Shown: positions 1 through 5,114 of the stretch, one piece after another
Position numbering within the stretch: the first letter of the stretch is position 1
Layout: each line of letters begins with the position of its first letter
DNA from: Parcubacteria group bacterium
GTDB taxonomy: Bacteria; Patescibacteriota; Minisyncoccia; Phycocordibacterales; Phycocordibacteraceae
Direction of reading: 5' to 3'
Assembly (NCBI GenBank): GCA_028286505.1
Contig: JAQBRK010000043.1
Location: 1 to 14,601, forward strand
DNA: 14,601 nt
Position numbers and translations under genes: made by a program
Notes under the pieces: generated by a model
Told to the model about the DNA's origin: nothing
Database searches by the model: none
What the model saw: only the letters and a program-made list of their open reading frames with translations

Positions 1-2
1 AC

Positions 3-137
3 CACCACGGCCTTCGCATCGAAGGCTACGTCTGCGAGGACTCGCGCGACCCCCTCCTGTCGATGTGGGCTCTCGTCGGTCTCGTGCACATACACTTTGG
101 CGTCACCACCGACCTGGTCTTCCCGAATGCGGATTGA
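3..137 (+). CDS. C-terminal end of an unrecognised protein (partial)
   Basis: An open frame enters from the left edge in frame 3 and stops at TGA 135-137, leaving 44 residues. They begin HHGLRIEGYVCEDSRDPLL and end FGVTTDLVFPNAD. The stretch is a plausible protein end with mixed hydrophobic segments (LLSMWALVGLVHIHFGV) and one Cys, and uses the C/G-rich third positions seen in the other genes here. A hairpin follows 8 bases after the stop, which supports a real gene end. I do not recognise the family; it could be any protein with a buried C-terminal strand-helix unit. Only the last part is in the window, so the function cannot be judged. truB lies 64 bases downstream on the same strand but appears to have its own -10 box. 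Confidence 0.6.
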   Translation, partial: HHGLRIEGYVCEDSRDPLLSMWALVGLVHIHFGVTTDLVFPNAD

Positions 138-144
138 CCGCCAT

Positions 145-187
145 GACACCCCGACGAGCAGAACGCTTATCGGGGTGTCCACATTTT
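145..187 (+). terminator. Hairpin terminator after the first partial gene
   Basis: A perfect 10-bp stem (GACACCCCGA at 145-154 with TCGGGGTGTC at 170-179) encloses a 15-base loop and is followed by CACATTTT. The T-run is short, so termination may be partial. The hairpin overlaps the region where a -35 box for truB would lie. Confidence 0.6.
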
Positions 188-189
188 AG

Positions 190-201
190 TACTATGACCC
201 T
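190..201 (+). promoter_or_regulatory. -10 box of a probable leaderless truB mRNA
   Basis: TACTAT at 190-195 is followed by GACCCT (196-201) and then directly by the ATG of truB. A start site about 7 bases after the -10 box would fall on the A of the ATG, so the mRNA would have no leader. No Shine-Dalgarno sequence precedes the ATG. The same -10/GACCCT/ATG order occurs upstream of the serine hydrolase gene on the other strand. No convincing -35 box is visible. Confidence 0.5.
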
Positions 202-963
202 ATGAGAAAGACCGTGATGCTCACGAAGAAAATCGGCGAGACGCCTCTGGAGGCTCTTACAGACTGGAAAGCGCGCCACCCGCGCTATAAGGACGTGCCG
301 GCAAGCTACGCCGGACGGCTTGACCCGATGGCCTCGGGCAAACTTCTCGTGCTTCTGGGTGAGGAGTGCAAACGTCAGACTGAATATACGAAGCTCGATA
401 AGACCTATGAGATTGAAGTGCTGCTCGATATCGGAAGCGATACCGGCGACATCTTGGGCATCGTAGAAGCCAGCAAGTGCGAAACGACGATTACCAAAAT
501 TGCAGCTAAGGCCGTTCTGCAAACCGAAGTTGGAACGCACACTATTCCCTACCCTATTTATTCCTCGAAGACGGTAAACGGCAAGCCACTTTTTTTATAC
601 GCACTCGAAGGAACGCTCGACACTATTGAACTACCCACGCACGAAGAAACAATTCATCGCATCGTACTCAAAGGGCTCAGGACGGTATCGAACACGACGC
701 TTAAGGAACGAATCGAGACCCTCCTGGCGCTCGCACCCGTGAGCACTGAACCTTCCAAAGCGCTGGGTGCGGATTTCCGCATCGTTGACGTTCGAAGGAG
801 CTGGGCAAAGGTATTCGAAGCCGAGCGGCAGTATGAAATCTTGAAACTAAAGGTCGAGTGCGGTTCCGGTACCTATATGCGTTCGCTTGCAGGTCGAATC
901 GGTAAACGCCTTGGCACGAGGGCGCTTGCCCTGTCCATTCGTCGTACCAAAATCAAACGGTAG
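202..963 (+). CDS. truB: tRNA pseudouridine(55) synthase TruB
   Basis: TruB converts U55 in the T-loop of tRNAs to pseudouridine in the cytoplasm. The 253-residue protein is slightly shorter than the usual 300 or so. The catalytic motif is AGRLDPMASG at residues 37-46, with D41 as the expected nucleophile; the usual form is GTLDPxAxG, so the HTGT part is altered. DKTYEIEVLLDIGSDTGD (residues 66-83) matches the KxYxxxxxLGxxTDTxD block, and CGSGTYMRSLAGRIGKRLGT near the C-terminus matches the CSxGTYIRSLAxDLGxxLG block. A C-terminal PUA domain is not evident, which explains the length. The start at 202 is set by the -10 box six bases upstream. It converges with the hydrolase gene ending at 1024, 60 bases away. 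The family call is secure; the divergent catalytic motif leaves a small chance of another TruB/Cbf5-like enzyme. Confidence 0.88.
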   Translation: MRKTVMLTKKIGETPLEALTDWKARHPRYKDVPASYAGRLDPMASGKLLVLLGEECKRQTEYTKLDKTYEIEVLLDIGSDTGDILGIVEASKCETTITKIAAKAVLQTEVGTHTIPYPIYSSKTVNGKPLFLYALEGTLDTIELPTHEETIHRIVLKGLRTVSNTTLKERIETLLALAPVSTEPSKALGADFRIVDVRRSWAKVFEAERQYEILKLKVECGSGTYMRSLAGRIGKRLGTRALALSIRRTKIKR

Positions 964-1023
964 CGTTCACGAGCCGTACAGGAAGGTAGCGGTACCCCTT
1001 CCCGATCACGCTGCAGCAATTGC

Positions 1024-2049
1024 TTACTCCGGATTAATGGCCTGCGCTCCCTTCCACGCAATGGCGGAAATGTCCTTGATAACGTTCGCGAGTGTTGGGA
1101 AATCGGAGCCCTTGGTAGTGACACACATAAAATAAGGGTGATCGGGGTAATACACGATGCCGCAGTCATGCAGCTCCGAAATAACCGGTGACGATGAAGC
1201 GGTGCCTTCAGGCACGAGGTTTTCTCCGAACTTGTGAGCTACCGTCGTGCCGGGCGGTACGCCCGCCACGAGTCCCGCATCGAAGGTCGTGCGCGAAAGT
1301 AGATCGAGTACCGCCTGGGAATTAGCACGAGAAAGATAGGTGGAGTTATAGAGGACACGGAATATATGTGAATATTCTTGAGCAGTATCGGCGTCAGTGG
1401 TCGTGTCAGGCGCAAGCGGCAGTCCCAGATCCTTGTACGTTTCCTTAATGGCATCGAGTCCGATGTACGACTCAAGGGCATTTTCGGCGGTGTTATCGGA
1501 TTCCACTATTTGATGCCAAAACACCTCCTCGAGCGATTGAGAAACACCGATTGCAATGGGGTGCGCCGGAGGGAAATACGCTTGCGGTACTGCTTTCTGG
1601 GCCAGCTGGGGCGAGATCGTGATGTGACTCGAAAGCGTATCGGGGTGCGCCTCCGCTGCATGCAGCACGGTCATGAGCGTTACTACCTTAAGCATGCTTG
1701 CGAGCGCGAAGGTATGGGTGCGGTTAATCGCCGTCCAGCGTCCCGTATTCATGTCCCTGAAGTAGATGGAAACATCGGTGGCGTTCCCGCTCGCGAGGGC
1801 CTGGTCTACTGCCTGCTGAAATTCCTTCTTCAAAGACACCATTTGCGGTTGCGTGCTTTCCGGCACCTCAAGATAGAGAAAGGGCGAAATAAATTTATAT
1901 TCCGAAGAGATTTCTCGAACCGAACGATAAGGCGCCGCCTTGGTTTGCGCCGACAGGTACCACCCGAGCCCTACGCCCAGGGCGAATAGCACGGCCCCGA
2001 GAAGAAGGTATAGCCAATATGTCCGTGTGAACGCGAGCACTCGTTTCAT
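1024..2049 (-). CDS. Membrane-anchored class-A beta-lactamase-like serine hydrolase
   Basis: The 341-residue protein has a basic N-terminus, one membrane helix (about residues 11-32), a linker, and a penicillin-recognising serine hydrolase domain outside the membrane. The catalytic triad motifs are in order: SMLK (118-121), SDN (184-186) and KFG (273-275, replacing KTG). Spacing fits class A beta-lactamase/'Beta-lactamase2' proteins. I see no clear ExxLN omega-loop glutamate, so strong beta-lactam hydrolysis is doubtful; a wall peptidase or related role is as likely. The only two cysteines, C296 and C309, sit on what would be adjacent strands after KFG and may form a disulfide. The start at 2049 (MKRVLAF) is preferred over 2067, because a -10 box TATACT lies inside the longer reading and is six bases from the 2049 ATG. 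It stands alone as a single-gene transcript. Confidence 0.85.
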   Translation of the reverse strand: MKRVLAFTRTYWLYLLLGAVLFALGVGLGWYLSAQTKAAPYRSVREISSEYKFISPFLYLEVPESTQPQMVSLKKEFQQAVDQALASGNATDVSIYFRDMNTGRWTAINRTHTFALASMLKVVTLMTVLHAAEAHPDTLSSHITISPQLAQKAVPQAYFPPAHPIAIGVSQSLEEVFWHQIVESDNTAENALESYIGLDAIKETYKDLGLPLAPDTTTDADTAQEYSHIFRVLYNSTYLSRANSQAVLDLLSRTTFDAGLVAGVPPGTTVAHKFGENLVPEGTASSSPVISELHDCGIVYYPDHPYFMCVTTKGSDFPTLANVIKDISAIAWKGAQAINPE

Positions 2050-2061
2050 AGGGTCAGTATA
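2050..2061 (-). promoter_or_regulatory. -10 box of a probable leaderless hydrolase mRNA
   Basis: On the minus strand TATACT (2061-2056) is followed by GACCCT (2055-2050) and the ATG at 2049. This puts the expected transcription start on the start codon. The six spacer bases are identical to those before truB. No good -35 box is seen upstream. Confidence 0.55.
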
Positions 2062-2105
2062 CGCCAAATTAAACCAAGGAAATCCTAGAACTCTGGTCCA
2101 TTATC

Positions 2106-2114
2106 TGGTATAAC
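2106..2114 (+). promoter_or_regulatory. Extended -10 promoter of tRNA-Glu
   Basis: TGG followed by TATAAC (2109-2114) forms an extended -10 element 11 bases before the mature tRNA 5' end. The -35 position is weak, which an extended -10 can compensate for. It diverges from the hydrolase promoter about 50 bases away. Confidence 0.5.
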
Positions 2115-2125
2115 TCTTTCACGAC

Positions 2126-2197
2126 GGCCTCATCGTCTAACGGTTAGGACAGATCCCTCTCACGGATCAAATCGGGGTTCGATTCCCCGTGAGGTCA
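2126..2197 (+). tRNA. tRNA-Glu, anticodon CUC
   Basis: A complete cloverleaf is readable. The acceptor stem is GGCCTCA with TGAGGTC (one G-U pair) and discriminator A at 2197. The D-arm is GTCT/GGAC around an AACGGTTA loop. The anticodon stem GATCC/GGATC holds the loop CTCTCAC, giving anticodon CUC, which reads GAG (Glu). The T-arm is CGGGG/CCCCG around TTCGATT. The 3' CCA is not encoded (the next bases are CAA), so it must be added by a nucleotidyltransferase. An extended -10 promoter lies upstream and a terminator hairpin begins 11 bases after the 3' end. Confidence 0.95.
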
Positions 2198-2241
2198 CAA
2201 ATGCAAACCGCCGAAAGGCGGCTTTTGCATTTGTGACCTCA
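2190..2241. repeat. Inverted repeat that includes the tRNA-Glu 3' end
   Basis: Bases 2190-2207 are the exact reverse complement of 2224-2241 (18 bp), and the CCGCC/GGCGG stem sits at the top, giving about 23 bp with a 2-base bulge (2222-2223). The first eight bases of the left arm are the 3' acceptor strand and discriminator of the tRNA, so the hairpin and the mature acceptor stem are mutually exclusive in an unprocessed transcript. Confidence 0.85.
2208..2226 (+). terminator. Terminator of tRNA-Glu
   Basis: CCGCC-GAAA-GGCGG (2208-2221) is a 5-bp GC stem with a GNRA tetraloop, followed by CTTTT. It is the top of a longer inverted repeat reaching back into the tRNA. Confidence 0.7.
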
Positions 2242-2500
2242 GGCAAAGCTGGGAGCTTTGCGTCGGGGGAATCGAAAGCCGCAGGAGCGTCGGCGACGAG
2301 GCGGGGTCGACCAAAATCCCAGCAGGGATTTATGGGTGACCGATGCGCGAGTCCGCGAGCTTCCCCGTGAAGGGAATCGAAAGCCGGACCGCTGCGCGAG
2401 TAGCAACGAGTGCCGGGAGGCGGGGTCGCGAGCAGGTTCGAGTGACGACGAGTACCTGACTTGTGACCGATGCGCGAACGCAGTGAGCTTCCCGTCAAGC
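2231..2500. repeat. Non-coding, hairpin-rich degenerate repeats downstream of tRNA-Glu
   Basis: No convincing gene lies between 2198 and 2521. Three degenerate units can be seen. GGGAATCGAAAGCCG occurs at 2267-2281 and 2372-2386. GAGGCGGGGTCG occurs at 2298-2309 and 2417-2428. GTGACCGATGCGCGA occurs at 2336-2350 and 2463-2477, each followed by GAGCTTCCC. Local perfect hairpins include GCAAAGCT-GGG-AGCTTTGC (2243-2261) and AAATCCC-AGCA-GGGATTT (2314-2331). The GGGAATCGAA part is the complement of the tRNA T-loop and T-stem, so the units look derived from an inverted copy of the tRNA 3' half. Confidence 0.7.
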
Positions 2501-2521
2501 TGAAGATGCTACAACACTTCC

Positions 2522-3181
2522 CTACTTCGTAATGCCCGCAAGCGCGTTAATGGTGGTAGCTATTATTGCCGTTCCAAAAACATACGAAAGAAGCGCATGG
2601 CGTCGTGCCACTTTTCGAAGTGCGGACGTTTTTAAACTGGTATCGGACACTTGATAGGTCATTCCAATAGTAAATGCCACGTATGCGAAGTCTTGATACG
2701 TCGGATCTTTCTTAGTATTGAAATCGATACTGCCCTTCTCTTCAAAATACAGGTCTGCGTACCGAAGCATGAACATCACATGCAGCACTGTCCACGAGAC
2801 CACTACGCTTATAATCCCGAGACCAATATCCAGCATTTGAGTAACACCTGACACTTTGGATGCATCGAAAAGGAGTACGGTTACTGCAGCAAGACTAGCT
2901 ATGCCGGCAACGATCATGACGATGTCGGCACTACCCCTTCCCGGGTCTTCAGTTGTTGCGTGCTTCTTGGTATCTTCTGCGTCCATGGGTAGAAGACTTA
3001 GCCAGAGCGCCGTAACAGCAATTGCTGCGGTAACATCCCAAAATACCAGTGGAGCAAAGCTCCATGAGAGATACTCTCCTGCAAGAGCACTTGCCACGGC
3101 ACCCCCGAGCATTGAAATCCCAATACGGCCGAGCGCAGGGATTCGGAGCCACGCAGTACCAAGAGTTTTTTTGCGTTTCAT
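2522..3181 (-). CDS. DUF1345 family membrane protein
   Basis: The 219-residue protein is an integral membrane protein of unknown function. About five hydrophobic segments are visible: roughly residues 20-38, 42-64, 86-105, 117-138 and 198-216. The family signature is clear in the C-terminal half: YADLYF, then DFAYVAFTIGMTYQVSD at 164-180, then RKVARRHALLSYVFGTAII. These match the conserved FxIGMTxQVSD and RHxLLSF blocks of DUF1345. A charged cytoplasmic-looking loop (about 66-85) separates the second and third segments. The start at 3181 is supported by a -10 box TAGTAT six bases upstream, another probable leaderless arrangement. It is a lone gene between the tRNA repeat region and a divergent orphan gene. 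The function is not known; the family call is firm. Confidence 0.85.
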   Translation of the reverse strand: MKRKKTLGTAWLRIPALGRIGISMLGGAVASALAGEYLSWSFAPLVFWDVTAAIAVTALWLSLLPMDAEDTKKHATTEDPGRGSADIVMIVAGIASLAAVTVLLFDASKVSGVTQMLDIGLGIISVVVSWTVLHVMFMLRYADLYFEEKGSIDFNTKKDPTYQDFAYVAFTIGMTYQVSDTSLKTSALRKVARRHALLSYVFGTAIIATTINALAGITK

Positions 3182-3214
3182 ACCGTAATACTACTACCCT
3201 TGGAAAAATGACAA
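3182..3214 (-). promoter_or_regulatory. Promoter of a probable leaderless DUF1345 mRNA
   Basis: On the minus strand TTGTCA (3214-3209), a 15-base spacer and TAGTAT (3193-3188) form a promoter. TAGTAT is followed by six bases (TACGGT) and the ATG at 3181, so the expected start site is the start codon. The spacer is a little short. Confidence 0.5.
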
Positions 3215-3216
3215 CA

Positions 3217-3245
3217 TTGATTTTTCATACTACATATTGTTTAAT
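3217..3245 (+). promoter_or_regulatory. Promoter of the 3340-3774 gene
   Basis: TTGATT (3217-3222), a 17-base spacer and TTTAAT (3240-3245) form a good promoter. Transcription would begin near 3252, giving a leader of about 88 bases with two hairpins. It is back to back with, and almost touching, the DUF1345 promoter. Confidence 0.55.
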
Positions 3246-3287
3246 CCAAATGGACCGTTTGTACATTCCGTACCTTCGGTTTCCTAG

Positions 3288-3334
3288 GTCTCGCGTGATG
3301 CGAGACTGACATGCTGGCGTGATGCCAGAAGGAG
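3288..3334 (+). promoter_or_regulatory. Tandem GTGAT-loop hairpins and Shine-Dalgarno in the leader
   Basis: GTCTCGC-GTGAT-GCGAGAC (3288-3306, 7-bp stem) and CTGGC-GTGAT-GCCAG (3314-3328, 5-bp stem) are perfect hairpins with the same five-base loop, seven bases apart. AAGGAG (3329-3334) follows the second stem directly, five bases before the ATG at 3340. The stems differ in sequence while the loops are identical, as expected of an RNA-binding site. Confidence 0.6.
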
Positions 3335-3339
3335 CTGCT

Positions 3340-3774
3340 ATGTTGTTACCAAAAGTGCTTTCCTGCTTTCAGGAATTCCCGCTTCTCTTCGAGGTCACTA
3401 ATCCGGCGAAAATATCCAAGGTGAGTATTCGCCAAATGCAGCCGGATTTCCTGGAAGGTCGCGTTACTCTCGTCAACAATATTCATCTGGAGCCCGGTCC
3501 TAGTGAGCTGTTGCTGATGGATGCCGAGGGGAATGTACACGCTGCAGTTGGAAGATATCCCCGTCACCGTTTCGAACCCAAACGTATTTCAACCTGGGGC
3601 TTCACCAACGCCAACGCAACCGTTTCCGACACGCTTCGTCGCATGAGTCACTACGAAGTAGCACGCGTTAAATTCGGCGTATTGCATATGCCGGATCCGA
3701 AGGTCGGCTGCCTATACCTGTTCAAACTTCCACCAAAGTTTTCGAATATGCGTGAGTGGATAGAGTCGCTGTAA
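3340..3774 (+). CDS. Unrecognised 144-residue protein with a structured leader
   Basis: I do not recognise this protein. From the ATG at 3340 it has 144 residues (MLLPKVLSCF...), no membrane helix or signal peptide, and a mixed alpha/beta look: RVTLVNNIHL and PSELLLMDAEGNVHAAVGRY resemble strands around a turn, and KVGCLYLFKLPPKFSN near the end resembles another strand. It contains C9 and C124. An upstream start at 3319 is possible, but AAGGAG at 3329-3334 fits the 3340 start and the earlier codons lie inside a hairpin. It has its own promoter, a two-hairpin leader and an intrinsic terminator, so it is a single regulated unit. It converges with murF. The leader suggests post-transcriptional control. 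Confidence 0.8.
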   Translation: MLLPKVLSCFQEFPLLFEVTNPAKISKVSIRQMQPDFLEGRVTLVNNIHLEPGPSELLLMDAEGNVHAAVGRYPRHRFEPKRISTWGFTNANATVSDTLRRMSHYEVARVKFGVLHMPDPKVGCLYLFKLPPKFSNMREWIESL

Positions 3775-3783
3775 ATCGTCGCC

Positions 3784-3818
3784 GAGCCCCAGACCATCCG
3801 GTTTGGGGCTCGTTGTTT
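3784..3818 (+). terminator. Terminator of the 3340-3774 gene
   Basis: GAGCCCCA (3784-3791) pairs with TGGGGCTC (3804-3811), extended inward by ACC/GGT around an ATCC loop, and is followed by GTTGTTT. The T-rich tail is on the + strand only, so it serves the orphan gene more than the converging murF. Confidence 0.75.
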
Positions 3819-3823
3819 AAAAA

Positions 3824-5113
3824 TTATTCCTTCTCTTTCCACTCCTTCTCCTGTCGTACCAAAAGTTTCGTATCCTCCGGGTTTGCAAGAAGCAGCTCTG
3901 CGATGCGCTCCATGCGCATGGATTGCGACCCCTTTATCAAAACGGCATCCCCTTCCCGCACTTCCTTCATGAGCATTACCGACGCGTCAGCTGCATTTTC
4001 GAAGCAATAGGTTTGCTCGCTTGTGAGACCGGCATCAAGCGCCGCCGCGCACATGGCACGTGAACGAGAACCGACGGCGATGAGCATATCAACGTCGCGA
4101 GCGGCAAGCGTTCCTATACGCGCGTGCTCCGTAACCGAATAGCGACCGAGCTCGAGCATGTCGCCGAGAACGGCGATCTTTCTTTTTGCGGTCGAAAGAA
4201 GCGTCAGCGCCGTGAGCGCTTCTTCGACCGCAGCCGGTGACGCGTTATACGACTCGTCGATAAGCAGAGAGCCGTTCTTCCCGGAAAGGATGCGGCCGCG
4301 GCCCGCGGGCGGTACATAGTCCTCAAGACCTCTGAGCGCTTCTTCGGCAGGCACGTTGAGGGCAAGGCCCATGGCGAACGCTGCGGCGGGAGCAAGTATC
4401 TGAGGGCGTCCAAGAACCCCTTTTGCGCGTATAACGTAGTCGCTGCCGTGCGCATGCGCGGTCGCTATCATGCCGACGGGAGAACCGTCTACCATTTCGA
4501 CGGTTGGCTCGTCGATACGAACATCGGCTTCTTGAGAGAAGCCGAATACGGTGGTCGATGCTTGGGTATTGCGCGCCATGGAGATGGCATGCTCGTCGCG
4601 AGAGGAGATGACGAGCGGTGCACCGGTCGGGAGCGCATAGGCAGGAGCGAATTCCTCTTCGCGCACCGCGGCGGGAGTGGAATAGGCTTCCACATGCACG
4701 GGCACTTCGGGGAGTCGGGTCACCACGACGGCGTCGGGAGTCGCAATTTTCAGAATGCGCGCGAGGTCGCCAGGGCGGTCCGCGCCAACTTCAAGCACGA
4801 GCGTCTTGGGGTAATGGCTCGGCATCACGAGAAGTGCGATAGCTTCTTCGAACACGTTGAGCCATGCGGCAGGACTCGCCCAGGGATTCTTCATCCCGAT
4901 GATGGTGAGGGGTACGCCGAATTCGCTGTTGTAGCTTTTCTCGCTCGCTCGCATGTGCCCCTGGTTCGAAAGCATCGCGGCGACCGCATCCTTCGTGCTG
5001 GTCTTCCCCACGCTTCCCGTAACCATGATTATGTTCGGCTTGTACTTGCGAAGAATTGCCCGCGCAAGGAGCGCAAGGAAGGCGGCGAAGGTGATGCGAA
5101 GCAAGCTTTTCAT
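3824..5113 (-). CDS. murF: UDP-MurNAc-tripeptide--D-Ala-D-Ala ligase (MurF), N-terminally reduced
   Basis: MurF adds D-Ala-D-Ala to UDP-MurNAc-tripeptide using ATP, the last cytoplasmic step of the peptidoglycan stem. The 429-residue protein shows the Mur ligase core: P-loop TGSVGKTST (32-40), YNSEFGVPLT (61-70), LEVGADRPGDL (107-117), the PPAGRGR hinge (268-274), DESYNASP (286-293), LGDMLELG (316-323) and IKGSQSMRMER (393-403). The D-x-YNASP and KGSxxxxME forms are typical of MurF rather than MurC/D/E. The usual N-terminal tripeptide-binding domain of about 80-90 residues is absent; a single hydrophobic helix (about 5-21) precedes the P-loop, so the enzyme may be membrane-attached. Its ATG follows the ftsI stop by one base (TAACATG), so translation is coupled. 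It is the last gene seen in this operon. Confidence 0.9.
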   Translation of the reverse strand: MKSLLRITFAAFLALLARAILRKYKPNIIMVTGSVGKTSTKDAVAAMLSNQGHMRASEKSYNSEFGVPLTIIGMKNPWASPAAWLNVFEEAIALLVMPSHYPKTLVLEVGADRPGDLARILKIATPDAVVVTRLPEVPVHVEAYSTPAAVREEEFAPAYALPTGAPLVISSRDEHAISMARNTQASTTVFGFSQEADVRIDEPTVEMVDGSPVGMIATAHAHGSDYVIRAKGVLGRPQILAPAAAFAMGLALNVPAEEALRGLEDYVPPAGRGRILSGKNGSLLIDESYNASPAAVEEALTALTLLSTAKRKIAVLGDMLELGRYSVTEHARIGTLAARDVDMLIAVGSRSRAMCAAALDAGLTSEQTYCFENAADASVMLMKEVREGDAVLIKGSQSMRMERIAELLLANPEDTKLLVRQEKEWKEKE

Positions 5114-5114
5114 G

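Noticed and set aside
964..1023. Terminator between truB and the converging hydrolase gene
   Set aside because: GGAAGG/CCTTCC can pair, but the stem is only 6 bp and no T-run follows on either strand.
2160..2498. A 112-codon minus-strand open frame across the tRNA and its repeats
   Set aside because: Its C-terminal part is the antisense of tRNA-Glu (SRGIEPRF-type sequence) and the rest is the repeat array. This is a well-known kind of spurious frame beside tRNA genes.
2190..2500. Integrated element using the tRNA as attachment site
   Set aside because: No direct repeat of the tRNA 3' end, integrase or cargo gene is present; the copies are inverted and short.
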